From Cryptomeria japonica (taxonomy: Eukaryota > Streptophyta > Pinopsida > Cupressales > Cupressaceae), in contig NC_081412.1 in NCBI RefSeq assembly GCF_030272615.1, positions 27,609,001 to 27,673,000 on the forward strand: a stretch of 64,000 nt of DNA, written 5' to 3'. Positions 50,326-61,552 of the stretch are shown here, piece after piece. The translations under genes and the position numbers were made by a program. Below the pieces are notes generated by a model. That model was given only the letters and a program-made list of their open reading frames with translations. It did not search any database and was not told where the DNA came from. The number at the start of each line of letters is the position of its first letter. The stretch's first letter is position 1.

Positions 50326-51399
50326 CTAGTCTAGCGCACCATCCACCTCCTGATCTTGCTGATCACTATTTAGAGAAGGTGGGAAACATGCCAGAGGAGT
50401 GACATCAAGCGCAACAAATGGAGCTATCACAAGAGCCAAACAAGGACTATGCTCATGTGCTAAGTCACTTTGTTCATTTCTAGGAGCTAGGATTAAGGCT
50501 TTGGAAAATTTTGTAGATAAATGTTTGTCAACATCAACATATTCATATTCACTATTAGAATCATTAGGAGCTGTATTGCCATTATGAATAAAATTTTCAC
50601 CTATTTCTTCATCAAGATTTATAAAAATAGGAGCTCTAACATGAATAGAAGGAAAACCATCACATGCATTTTGCAATTTATGATTTGGAGATTTAGGTTC
50701 AACATCTTGATGAGGACAAAATGGAATCATGTCAATTGTTGGTGTTTTGGGAGATTGAATAGTTTGAGAAACAAATTCACGAGCTTTGACATGACGTTTT
50801 CATTGGCATTCTCTTGCATAATGATTTAGTCGAGTCTTAGTGGAAGGCTGGGAGGAAGGAATAATATTTATTGGAGGAATGTTCTCATCTTTGGTAGTTG
50901 GATGGTTAGTTTGAGGTCTTTTAGGGTGAACAAGAGGAGAGGTGTGTCACTTCTCTCTATAAGAGGAAGTAGGTGGAATTGCACCATATAAAAGAGGAAT
51001 GTTTGGTGTAGGAAGGAGACCTGGTCCATTATGAGGAGGAGGTATAGGTCTAACCTTGGGAGGAATATTATTGTTCTTATTAGGAAAAGGCATAGTTTCA
51101 TCCATAGGAATAGGTTGGTAATCTTCCTTAGGCAGAAGATTAGTTCTATCTGTTAGGGGAAGAACTTCATCTTTAAGAATTATGGGAATATCAAGTGTTG
51201 GAGTCCTAGGTTGGCTTAAGGATAAGATTATATCTTTCTTCCATTTTTTATAAGATTGAAAGAGATCATCACTTCTTGGTGGAAGAGATCCAAATTGTTG
51301 AGGCCAAAAGTAATCAATAGGAACACCCAGGCTTCTTTCGATTGGTCGAAATAAGCTATGGTTAACAATTATGATTTCTCCATTGTGGGGAAATTTCAA
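50326..51399 (-). pseudogene. Gypsy-like spacer region C-terminal to the protease (minus-strand copy)
   Basis: The first frame (51399-50947) opens FPHNGEIIIVNHSLFRP and contains WKKDIILSLSQPRTPTLDI, shared with 46655-46730. It then becomes proline-rich. After a break, a frame at 50730-50326 is acidic and ends EVDGALD; it has no counterpart visible in the plus-strand copy. No known catalytic domain is present. Confidence 0.6.
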
Positions 51400-51403
51400 A
51401 CAC

Positions 51404-51872
51404 TTATGGATTGGAGAAGCAATAGCCTTTATGTAAGATAACCAAGGGTAGCCTAACTTTACATGGAATTATTAGATGAAGGAATGATAACATAGTTGAC
51501 ATATTTAGATTTAGTATGAACCTCAATAGGAAGTGTGATAGAACCAATAGTAGGACAAGAAACTCCATCAAATAACTTAACAAACACATTAGTATCATCA
51601 TAGATTGGTTGATGCAAATTTAAAGTATAAATATATTCTTCACTGATGACATTAACCATGTAAGCGGGATCAATAAACACACCATGATAAGGTTTTCCTT
51701 GGATCTTCGCAACTATGTATAAAGGGCCATCAAGTGCCTTAATTGTCTCAATAGGATCAAATGTGATACATGGATCCTTAGGTGTTTCTTGTTTCTCTAC
51801 CATATTAACCACATTTGGAGTTGTGAAAGTGACATTAGAGGGAGAGAAAAAAGTATGTTCGGTCTCAATCAC
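51404..51872 (-). pseudogene. Retropepsin-like region (minus-strand gypsy-like copy)
   Basis: ITFDPIETIKALDGPLYIV is followed by GVFIDPAYMVNVISEEYIYT, then SCPTIGSITLPIEV and YVNYVIIPSSN, the order of a retroviral-type protease fold in gypsy-like polyproteins. The active-site box is D-P-A-Y rather than the usual D-T/S-G. The frame ends at a stop near 51459 in one reading and continues in another to 51404. Confidence 0.55.
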
Positions 51873-51890
51873 ATTAGAGGTATGAGAGGG

Positions 51891-52191
51891 TTAAGGATCA
51901 ATGAAAATATTAATATTTTGATTAGGAGGAGCAACTGATTTGTTTCCCTTATCATTCACACCTGCTATAGATATGGTATTATTATCAATCAAATATTGAA
52001 TCTTACATTTTAATGCAAAACATTTTTCAGTATCATGACCAGGTTGACGATGAAATTGACAAAAAGAATTATTATAAAAGTGAGGTGAAGTTGCCTTGGA
52101 GGGGTCAACTGGCTTTAATGGAGGAAGTTTAATAACATTTCTTTGTAACAAATGAGACATGATGCTATACAAATATTCATTCAAAGGAGTA

Positions 52192-52278
<87 letters not shown>

Positions 52279-52304
52279 GAAAAATTTAGAAATAGGAGGC
52301 ACAC
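51891..52304 (-). pseudogene. Gypsy-like zinc knuckle region with Arg-Glu repeat (minus-strand copy)
   Basis: The frame starts just upstream of a (GA)n tract that is translated as a run of about 14 Arg-Glu pairs. It then reads FTPLNEYLYSIMSHLLQRN, PPLKPVDPSK and an intact knuckle FCQFHRQPGHDTEKC (C-x2-H-x4-H-x4-C). The plus-strand copy has the knuckle but no repeat, so the microsatellite expanded in this lineage. Confidence 0.7.
52195..52277. repeat. (TC)n microsatellite inside gag
   Basis: An uninterrupted TC run of about 83 bases. On the coding strand it reads GAGAGA, encoding alternating Glu and Arg in the frame of the zinc-knuckle region. Confidence 0.98.
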
Positions 52305-52430
52305 CTATTGTAGCATTCACATTGTTTCTATTCATGGTGTCATTGAATTTGATGAAGCCTTTGTTTGGTTTGAACTTCACAATGGTTGTTGAGCACTCTC
52401 ACCCTTATCACTCAGAGCCATAGGAGTATA

Positions 52431-53795
52431 TTACTCCATTTGACTCATGGGCAGTTGATAATTGTGAAGTGTTGCGCACAACTGCAAAAAAGAAGTAAAC
52501 TTGTAAAAGATAAGTTTTTCCCTAATGTCTTTTTGCAAATTAGAAATGAAAATTCTTTTAATATCATTATCAGGCACTGAAAAAGAAATTTGAGAACACA
52601 AATGCTTGTATCTACCAATGAAATCAATCACATTTTCTTTAACACCTTGTTTACAATGCGTTAAATTAGTCGAAGTGATTTTAGGACCTATGTTGTTTTG
52701 AAATTGTTGGATAAAAGCATTTGCTAATGGTTGAAAAGAAATAATAGAATAAGAAGGCAAAGAGCAATACCATTGTAAAGCCTTATCTCTTAATGTTCTA
52801 GTAAACAATTTGGCAATAAATCATTGATCATAAGCAAAGTCAGTACACAAAGTTTGGAATGTTTTGATATGTGTTAAAGGATCACCTTTTCCATTATAGA
52901 GTTCCAATTGAGGAACTTCAACATGTTTAGGAGGGACAACTCTAACAATATCAAGAGAAATTGGGCTCACAATGTCAAATGTGGGCACACTAAACTTGGA
53001 TTGACTCGTAGAAGCAATTTGTTATTTCAATGAAGACACAGTTTGAGAAAGGTTATTAATGGTTACTTTGGTTGAAGAATTTATGTTAGACATGTTTGAT
53101 TGAGAAGGTTGTGTAATGTTATTGAAAGAAGGCATTGATTGAGAATAAGGTGGTGGGACACTATGGTAATTGGGCATAGGTGATGATTGAGTAGAAAATG
53201 GGACACTAAAAGGAGGAGTAAAATTATGGAATAGATTGCCCCCTTGTGTCACATTGATTGGTTGAGAGAAAATAAGAATATTCATTGAAGGCATAAATAA
53301 AGATGGAGGATTGAATGAAGAAGAGGGATTGCCCCCATGACTAATGGTTGTAGGTATGACATTTTGAGTTGAAGTAGCCATGATGTTTTAAGTGAATGTG
53401 GGAATACTAGCCATAGAAGTGGTCAAAGGAATAGAATGATTGATTTGTGTAGAAGGTTGTGAATAACCTAAGTTCTTAGCACAACTCTTCATAGGCATAA
53501 CATTAAAATCAACAATGTGAGCAATACTACACAATATATCAATTTCATTCTTATCACTTTGAATCACGCATTTTAGACCTTCAACTAATGGAAGAGCTTC
53601 ACTATTAGGATATTCTTGGGACATCCATTGCTGGAAGTTGTCAAAGTGATTGTTCAATTTTGAAAGTTGATCTATAGAAACTCTAGTCAAAGCTTCTTCA
53701 TCATGGGAACCATCAATTGGGTAAGTAGAGATGTTATTAGGGTGGGAAGAATTAGCAATATCCTCATTGTAGAAGTCACCCAAATTAGCCTCCAT
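52431..53795 (-). pseudogene. Gypsy-like gag (minus-strand copy)
   Basis: From an ATG at 53795, an N-terminal domain (DEEALTRVSIDQLSKLNNHF, KNLGYSQPSTQINHSIP) runs to a stop at 53388. A second frame (53381-53022) is proline/serine-rich (YHSVPPPYSQSMPSFNNI). A third (52808-52431) is the capsid region: RTLRDKALQWYCSLPSYS, ANAFIQQFQNNIGPKITST and FIGRYKHLCSQ, ending QLPMSQME. It is homologous throughout to the plus-strand copy. Stops separate the segments, and the stretch 53020-52810 reads GELYNGKGDPLTHIKT-like text in a shifted frame. Confidence 0.8.
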
Positions 53796-53988
53796 CTCTT
53801 TGGGAATTAAACCTTGGGAAGCCTTAATTCTAATGCTTCATCTAACAGGGATAGTATAGGTAGGACTAATAGTTGTAAAACTCATGCACTAGAGGGAAAA
53901 TTTGAAGTTGAATTTTGAATTTTGGGAACAAAATTTGCAAAATTGAATAATGTAGAATTCAACAAAATGATGATGAAATAATTTGAAC

Positions 53989-55382
53989 TTTTTTTTGATG
54001 AATAGGCCTTCTCTATTAGAAAATAATATTAAAGTACATATCCACAAAGAAACACCGAGGGATACAAGATCACCCTATGAGAGTCAAATGGCAAGAAGTT
54101 GGAGCCAAGAAACAAAGCTATTCATAAAAAAAAACTTCCTCAAGCAGCCAAAGCAGTGGCAGCCAAGGGGGGAGGATCTTGATCATCTTTCTTGTTCCAT
54201 ACATCAGCGAGGCTAGGAGTCAGGTCTAGAACAAACCATCCATCTTCTGGCTCTTTTTCTTCTTCTCCTTCTTCTCTCTTGGGAGGAAAAATAGCCAGAG
54301 CCAGATGAGGAAATTTAGAGGTGGAGGCAGCAGGCAACCCAGAACCATCACCAACAGTAGGAGCTAAAGTAAAAGGAGCAGAAGAAGGCCACCCCAAGGC
54401 AGAGCCACAATGCGGAGGAGAAGCCGAGGGGTTCCTCCACGCATCGTCTCCTCTACCAGAGGAGTGGCGAGGAACCTAAGACCATGAGGTCTAAGAGCAT
54501 CGGGCAAAGGAGCTTCGGCCACGACGGCGGCCACAGGGCAGAGTGCGATCGACAGAAACAAAATTAGGTGGCACTCTGGCAACCGCACAAGGGGAATTGC
54601 CCCAATGTTGAAGGAGCTCTTGTAAGTGGCCCACCTCAATAGCCACTTTATTGACTTTTACCTAAATCTGCATTAATACATTATTACAAATGCAAGCTTT
54701 AGCATAGAGCGAAACATTGATATCCAAAGAGTTGTGAGTGAAAAGAACAACATTTCTATCTTTCCAAAGAGTAAATAGGATCTCCATTTTGAAAGCATGC
54801 CATATATGGGAAAAATTGGAGGGGATTCTAGGCGAATCTCCCAGAAGAGCCATATGCCAAGAAAAGGGCTCAGGTTGAAAAGGCCAAAAGAAATCATGGA
54901 TCCAGCTATAATACTATTGAGCTCTTCTACAAAACCAAAAAATATGCATAAAAGTTTTTGGATGCCCACAAAAAGGGCACTAGAGATTAGGAACCCAAAG
55001 GCAACCCTTGAAAAAGAACACACCAAGCAAAGTGTCCAATTTTGGGTTCAGTGGTGGTAGACCAAACATAAAGAAACCTGAGTCTCCAGGATTTCTGAGA
55101 AGACTGCAAATGCCACCATTGGTTAAGAATATGGACCATAGGCAAATGGGGCACCAACTAGAGATAACCCATTTTGGGTTTGTAGCTGGTGAAAGGAGTC
55201 CAAGGATACTACTTCCAATCCTTCCACCAAGGTTTGATAGGCTGAATGCCAAGCTTATGTAACAGATGTGAGGGTAAGGCTGAAACCAGGAGGTCATAAG
55301 TTTGTCGATCAGGTCGAGTTAGATGAAACTGGACCTGGAAGTCATCCCATGATAGAAGACTCATGGAAACTCTAGAAAAAAG
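53989..55382 (-). mobile_element. 5'-truncated LINE (L1-type) with poly-A tail
   Basis: On the minus strand the 3' end is an eight-A tract at 53996-53989, abutting gypsy-like leader sequence. About 1.2 kb upstream are the last domains of a LINE ORF2. A zinc-binding reverse transcriptase tail (zf-RVT) reads CPFCGHPKTFMHIFWFC (C-x2-C-x7-H-x4-C) near 54985-54935, preceded by a TAG and a typical hydrophobic run. A C-terminal stretch follows (IWHAFKMEILFTLWKDRNVV near 54810-54740). A GC-rich 3' region spans 54140-54640. Reverse transcriptase and endonuclease domains are missing. The other end abuts the LTR of the next copia at 55383. Confidence 0.7.
54673..55297 (-). pseudogene. LINE ORF2 C-terminal remnant
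   Basis: Covers the zf-RVT region and the extreme C-terminus of a plant L1-type ORF2. A TAG lies just before the zinc-binding CPFC and another stop after RRAQ near 54920. Frames on the same strand at 55026-54673 are shifted readings of the same text. The cysteine and histidine ligands of the zinc motif are all present. Confidence 0.65.
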
Positions 55383-56941
55383 TGTTAGTTAAATGAGAGG
55401 AGGGGGTGAATCAGATAAACTCACAATCCAATGATCTATCCAGATTTAACCTTGGTAGAACTTACTTGACATGCAACTATGACTGTAAATCATTCAAACT
55501 CATAAAATGATAAACTTGAAACATCAAAACACATTTAACACCAGATTTAACATGGAAACCCAAATAGGGAAAAACCACTATGGGATTTCGGACCCATAAA
55601 GAAAATATACTCTTCTAGAGTATGCTCAGTTAAAAGCCAATCCTGTTAAAGATTACATAACGCATTGTTATATGTGACCCGGTCAAGGGATTTCCCTTAG
55701 ATCTATCTGAATCTTGCACTTTGTTATAAGTGACCTTGTCAAAGGATTTCAAACACTCAATTAGAACGTTACCTTGCTAGAGGATTTACAAATAAGACTG
55801 TTAGGTCCGCTCGGTTAAGAGATTTCCTGTCACTTACAAAAATAAATAATAGTAATGAAATATATTTGCAACTTCACATCTGAAATGTTATAGCAAACTC
55901 TATGTGCTCAAAATAATCTTGTCATAAGACTTATCTTCCTCCTTGCTGGGCTTCTCACTCTATTCTTCAATCAGATCTTCAATCTTCTGTACTCGGTAAT
56001 CACTTCAGCAGCATCATTATTCTTCTATTTGCCCGCATTCATTGTTCACCAACTATTCCTTATTTATAAGCAATTCCTAACCGCTTAATCTCCTTAATCA
56101 CATTTCCCATGATTAATATTAGCCAACAGATCTTCAAACTTGACTAGGTTCATTGAATCCTTTGAACTAAATTTTTTTTAATCTTGCCTTGAAACTTGTA
56201 TTCCTTCCTTGGTACCTGTGCTCGGTTATGACCGTTCAATCTATGTTGTAGATCTAACTCTTGAATTTTCATTTCCATTGATCCTTAACAAAATTCTTGC
56301 ATGACATTCCAATCTTCTATAAATCTCCAGGTCATTGGCATCCTTCATTTAATAATGTATTTATTCATCCAATGCATTCTGTTACTGCTCGGTTGACGCT
56401 CGGTTAGTTCTGAACTTTACTCGGTAGACATTTTGTATTCGTCTCGGTTACTGTCTCGGTAGCTTTTCTTGTTGACGACACTTGGTGACGTCTTTCTTCT
56501 TTAACCGACATCAATAACCTTGGAATCTACCAACTGGCTCCTTGCTTGGTAAAATAGAATAGTATCAAACCTTTACTCATTCTATTACATGAAATCTTTT
56601 CTCCTTCTTGTTTAGTCTTCCAATACACATATATAGGATATCAAAACAATCAAAATAACATAATCTCATCACTGTCTAACTCGGTAATAGTTGCCCATTG
56701 AATAACTTATTACTCCCCTTCATTTTCTCATTCTTTCAGTGTCACTTACCGACATCTTTATACTCATCAAAACATACTCTTTAAGATATGGCAACATCGT
56801 ACTGAATCAGAAAATCAATTTCTTGACATCAATGAAAAAATAATATTATTAAGATAGTAATCATCCTTTATCAATTATATCATCAATCTCCAACAACCTT
56901 CTCAATATCATCATACCAACAAACTTAATGTAATGCCAACA
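55383..56941 (-). repeat. 3' LTR of the second copia element
   Basis: Plus orientation TGTTAGTTAAATG...TGCCAACA, 1559 bp, repeated from 61553. It has nine CTCGGT motifs (55810, 55992, 56221, 56388, 56399, 56420, 56443, 56455, 56690), five of them within 73 bases. Confidence 0.93.
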
Positions 56942-56942
56942 A

Positions 56943-57083
56943 TCTCCCCCTTTGGCATTGATGGCAATACCAACTTGATTTATTCCAATTGATTCGAACT
57001 GCTATTATTCTTCTCCTGTTATCCTTGAGCTATAAACTTCTCCTATGATCTTCTCCCCCTATCATTAGTCTTCTCCCCCTTTG
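56943..57083 (-). promoter_or_regulatory. Multiplied polypurine tracts of the second copia element
   Basis: TCTCCCCCTTTG at 56943-56954 adjoins the LTR and recurs at 57072-57083, with TTCTCCCCCT at 57051 between them. On the coding strand these are CAAAGGGGGAGA tracts, as in the other two Sirevirus-type elements. The remaining stretch to 57311 holds no gene. Confidence 0.8.
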
Positions 57084-57311
57084 ACAACAATGCCAAAAGT
57101 AAAACTAATCCATGATTACTTCCCCTGTGAAGTAATTTCCTTGCTTGTTAAAACATATACAAATGTATCATCTCAGTCTCGGTCAGGGCATCTTGTCTTC
57201 ATTCACTATTTCCTGCACAACTTTATGCAACCTCCTAAAGTGTGTAAATCAACATCAACTCACAAATAGTATTCTGTAGAGTCATGGAATTGATGCTTTC
57301 ACCGAACTCTG

Positions 57312-59100
57312 TCAATGAGTACTAGATAGGGGTAGGACCCCTAACGTGCTTATGAGATACTCAAAAGTGTCCCTTGGCAGTGGCTTTGTGAAGATGTCTG
57401 CTATTTGTTCCTTTGTGCTAACATATTCCAGCACGACTTTCTTTTCTTGAACTTCTTCTCTTAGATAATGATACTTTATAGAAATATGCTTTGTCTTAGA
57501 GTGCATTACCCGATTCTTTGAAATGTTAATAGCACTTGTATTATCACAAAATATAGTTACTGGCTCAGTAACTGTCTCATTCATACCTTCCAATGGTTGT
57601 TTGATCCATGCTATATTGGTACAATTCAATGCTGCAACAACATATTCAGCTTCAGCAGTTGACTGTGAAATGCATCCTTGTTTCTTGCTAAGCCAACTCA
57701 CTAGTCTTTCTCCCAAAAAGAAAGCTCCACTGCTTGTGCTTTTCCTGTCATCAATATTTCCTGCCCAATCAACATTAGTATAGACTTTTAAGTCAAAATC
57801 ATTCCTCTTTTTATATAGTAAACCATAATCTTCAGTGCCTCTCGAGTATCTGAAAATTCTCTTGATTGCTGTCAAATGGGTTTCTTTGGGATCTGCATAA
57901 AATCTTGTAGCTATACCTACTGCATGTTCTATATCAAGCCTGTTGTGAACTACATATTACAACTTTCCAATCATAGATCGGTAAAGTGTCTCATCAACAA
58001 ATGCAGATTCATAATTCTTTGATAGTTTACAATTAGTAGTCATAGGAGTACTTACAGGTTTAGAATCCTCCATTCCAAATTTCTTCAAGATTTCCTTTAT
58101 ATACTTGGATTGAGTAATGAAAATCCCATTTTTCATTTGCAGTATTTGTAAACCTATAAAATACTTTATTTCACCAATTAATGACATCTCAAATTTTTTG
58201 CACATTTCATTTCCAAAGTTCTTGCATAAAGAATCATTTCCACAAAAAATAATATCATCAACAAATATGGCTGAAATCAATATTCCATTATCCTCATCAT
58301 CCTTCATATACATGTTGTTGTTTTCACTAGTCCTCATAAATCCAATCATTATTAAGTAGGAGTGCAACCTTTCATACCATGCTCTAGGTGCTTTCTTTAG
58401 GCCATATAAAGCTTTGTTCAACTTACATACCTAATATTTATTCTTCTCTTCAATAAATCCTTCAGGCTGTTCAATATAGACTTCTTCTTCTAGTATACCA
58501 TTCAAAAATGTAGATTTAACATCCATTTGATATACCTTGAAATTTTTGTAAGCAGCATATGCTAACAATGTTCTCACTCCCTCAAGTCTTGCCACAGGTG
58601 CAAAAGTCTCACCATAGTCTATTCCTTCTTCTTGAGCATAACCTTTGCAAACTAGCCTTGCTTTATTCCGAATGACCTCACCTTTTTCATTTAGCTTATT
58701 TCTAAAAATCCACTTTGTACCGATTACATTTTTCTCTTTTGGTCTTGGGACCAGTGTCCATATTTCATTTTTCTTGATTTGTTCAATCTCTTCTATCATT
58801 GCATTCACCCAATCTTCATTGCTTAATGCCTCTTTTACTATCCTTGGTTCAAACTCAGATATCAGACATGTGTTCTGTCTTAGTTTGTTGCTTGTCATCA
58901 CTGGAGCATCCTTATCTCCTATAATCTGACTTGATTCATGATTTTTTTGGACATATTTTGCTAATATAGGCTCGGTAGGCTCTGTATGATCTTCTTCATC
59001 ACTCGATAAATGAGTATTTTCTTCATCGGCTTTCTCGGTTAGACTTCTCGGTTGTACATATACAAACTCTTCATAATCTTTTGGTTCTTTGGAATTTCCT
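57312..59100 (-). pseudogene. pol: Reverse transcriptase and RNase H of the second copia element
   Basis: From about 59100 the spacer leads into [19 protein letters not shown], then [28 protein letters not shown] and the catalytic box IFVDDIIFCGN near 58265. After DSKPVSTPM come RNase H motifs (NVDWAGNIDDRKSTSSG, STAEAEYVVAA) and the end QIADIFTKPLPRDTFEYL. A natural stop lies at 57312. Stops interrupt the frame near 58430 and 57957. The catalytic aspartates of the reverse transcriptase box are present. The RNase H end is complete, unlike the frameshifted one of the element at 38311-45012. Confidence 0.92.
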
Positions 59101-60563
59101 TCATCATTCCTTTCTACAAATTCATCAATTTTCACATTTGCACTTTCCACTATTTTGTTAGATGATTTGATCAGACATTTAAATGCTTTACTCCTAGAGG
59201 AATAACCAAGAAATGTTCCTTCCTCGCTTTTCTGATCAAATTTTCCATTTCTGTCATCTTTGTGAACATAACGTATACTTCCAAATATTTTAAAATAGCT
59301 TACATTTGGTTTCTTGTCATACCAAATTTCATACGGTGTCTTCATAGTTCCTTTCTTCAGTTGTACTCAGTTCAAGGTGTAAACTGCAGTGCTTATTTCT
59401 TCTCTCCAAAATATTTGAGGTACTCTCTTTTCTATCATCAAGGTCCTGGCACAATCTACAATTGATCTATTTCTTCTTTCAGCTATCCCATTTTCTTGTG
59501 GTGTTCTCGGTGCAGACACTTGTCTCTTTATACCATGATCATTGCAAAATAAGTTAAATTCATCTGAAATGAATTCTCCTCCTCTATTAGATCTTAGACA
59601 TTTCAATTGTCTTCCTATTTCATTTTCAACTCCGGCCTTATACCATTTGATTATTTGAAAGGCTTCTGATTTCTCTTTTAAAAACATAACTGACATCATC
59701 CTTGAGTAATCATCCATAAATAATATGAAGTATTTATCACCATAATAACTTTTAAGTTTCATAGGACCACAAAGATCAGTGTGTACAAGATCTAAAATTC
59801 CTTTAGAAGTGTAAAACTTACTTGTAAAGCTTTATTTTGTCATCTTACCCATCTGGCATCCTTGACATATTGAATTCTCAGGTTTTTCCAAGCTCGGTAG
59901 ACCTCTTACACGGTGCTTCTTACTTATTTTGACCAGGTTGTCAAAATTTACGTGACAAAACATTTTATGCCATGACCAGGTATCTTCTATTTTTGCATAT
60001 AGACAATTGTTCCGAGTTGAGTCAAGATGAAATGTATTACCTCTTGTTTGAGTCCTTGTAGCAACCAACTTTCCATGTTTGTCATGAACTTTGACAATTC
60101 CTTTCTAAAATTCTATTTGGTATCCTGTATTGTTTAGCTGTGTTACACCCAACAAATTGTATTTCAGACCTTCAACCCAATATACATAATCACATTTAGC
60201 ATTGTCAAGAAGTGTGATAGAACCTTTACCTTTCACAAGACATGGTGCATCATTACTAAATCTTACATAACCTCCATCATAATCTTCTAATTTAACAAAC
60301 TTGTGTTTATCACCTGTCATGTGATGTGAGCATCTACTATCTATGATCCAAGAATCATTATTATTTATGTGTGATATTAAGGCTTTTTCTTCATACCTTT
60401 CTTCATCTCATCCATCTTTGATAGCTACATATGCAACTTCCTCTATCTCAATCCCATCAAATTTATCATCATTGGATTCCTCATCAGCTACTAGGCATGT
60501 CTTTCTATCTCTCCTTATGAAGTCTCGGTGCTCTCTCTATTGGTTGTCTTTCTGTCTGTCATC
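59101..60563 (-). pseudogene. pol: Protease and integrase of the second copia element, active sites damaged
   Basis: The protease box, expected DSG, reads DSR (codon 60333-60335, IIDSRCSHHMTGD), a Gly to Arg change at the active site. The integrase zinc region has H-x4-H (WHKMFCH) and intact C-x2-C (CQGCQMGK). HTDLCGP keeps the first catalytic Asp near 59780, but the second is Asn (RSNRGGEF, codon 59586-59588). The Glu (IAERRNR) follows 35 residues later. Stops break the frame near 60550, 60415, 60104, 59830 and 59365. The C-terminal motifs [13 protein letters not shown] and EEGTFLGYS are present. Confidence 0.9.
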
Positions 60564-61430
60564 TCAGTATTCTCTCTTTTCACTAGATTCTTTATCAGGA
60601 CAGTTAGAAGCCATATGTCCAATTTTATCACAGTTAAAACATCTTAAAGGTAACTTTCCTTTATACTTACCTTTGCCTCTCGGTAACCTTCTGGCCAATA
60701 ATGCTTCAAACTCTTCTTGCTTTTTGATTTCCTCATATAGTTTGTGTACTTCTTCCATGTTTTTGCGAAATCTCTCACTTGCTCCACTATGATTTCCTTC
60801 AGCATACTTATACATTCTATCATTGTAATCATTAGATTCACTAAGATGAAAAGAACTGAATGCAGATTCAACTTTATTTACCGAAGACCCATTGTTATCA
60901 AAATTAATTAACTCAAAAGCATGTAGCTTACCGATAGTAGCATCCAAAGAGACTGGCATGTTTGGTACAGACCTTAATTCATTAATTGCAGAGACTCAAA
61001 TGGCATAAGTAGGTAGAAGTGCTCTCAGCAACTTACTTGTTACATCCTTTTCTTCAATAGTTCCTCCTGCTCCTTTGATTTGATTGACAGTTTCCTTTAA
61101 CCTTGTACTGTATTGGATTATGTTCTCACCTTCATTCATTCTCATGGATTCTATTTGTCCTCTTAGACTGTCTACTTTTGCTCTTTGAACATGTTCATCA
61201 CCACCATACATAGATGTAAGCTTATTCCACATAGCTTTGGCATCATTACAACCTTCTAGATCATTAAACTCTGAGTCGGTCAATGCTGATGTTATTTCAA
61301 TCATTACTTGAATATGTTCTTGCTTTGCCTTTATTTCTTCCATTGTCATAGGGTAGGTGCTAGGTCCAGTGTAATCATTCTCCAGATAATATGTTGCATA
61401 TTCTCCAATTCCTGATAAGCACAACTTCAT
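60564..61430 (-). pseudogene. gag: Gag of the second copia element with intact zinc knuckle
   Basis: Homology extends upstream of the first Met (61430) to about 61490 (KRDAPKLN-like opening), with a stop between. The UBN2 domain includes AKMWNKLTSMYGG-like text (61240), QYSTRLKETVNQIKG and LLRALLPTY. A TGA near 60996 interrupts it before INELRSVPNMPVSLD. A charged helix (EEVHKLYEEIKKQEEFEALL) precedes the zinc knuckle CFNCDKIGHMASNC near 60640-60600, with all four ligands (C-x2-C-x4-H-x4-C) intact. It is the only undamaged copia knuckle in the window. Confidence 0.88.
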
Positions 61431-61538
61431 CGTTTTCTGCCATGTGGTGAAACTTCACTTGTTCAACTTTGGTGCATCCCTTTTATACATCTTCGGATCT
61501 TGCCTCAAGTTCCTTTAAAATTTTCTTTCAGAGTTCTA

Positions 61539-61550
61539 GCTCTGATACCA
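61539..61550 (-). other. Primer-binding site of the second copia element
   Basis: The minus strand reads TGGTATCAGAGC, a perfect match to the usual initiator tRNA-Met primer complement, two bases inside the right LTR. Confidence 0.93.
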
Positions 61551-61552
61551 AT

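Larger units (their letters stand above)
48371..53988 (-). mobile_element. Minus-strand gypsy-like element with gag but no pol, 5' end displaced
   Basis: A 3' LTR (48371-49565) and polypurine tract are followed, reading leftward on the coding strand from 53795, by gag, zinc knuckle, protease-like and spacer regions collinear with the element at 36305-47366. Between the spacer and the 3' LTR there is no reverse transcriptase, RNase H or integrase, so this copy is non-autonomous. The leader is interrupted at 53988 by a LINE tail, and the 5' LTR would lie beyond the window. Confidence 0.78.
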
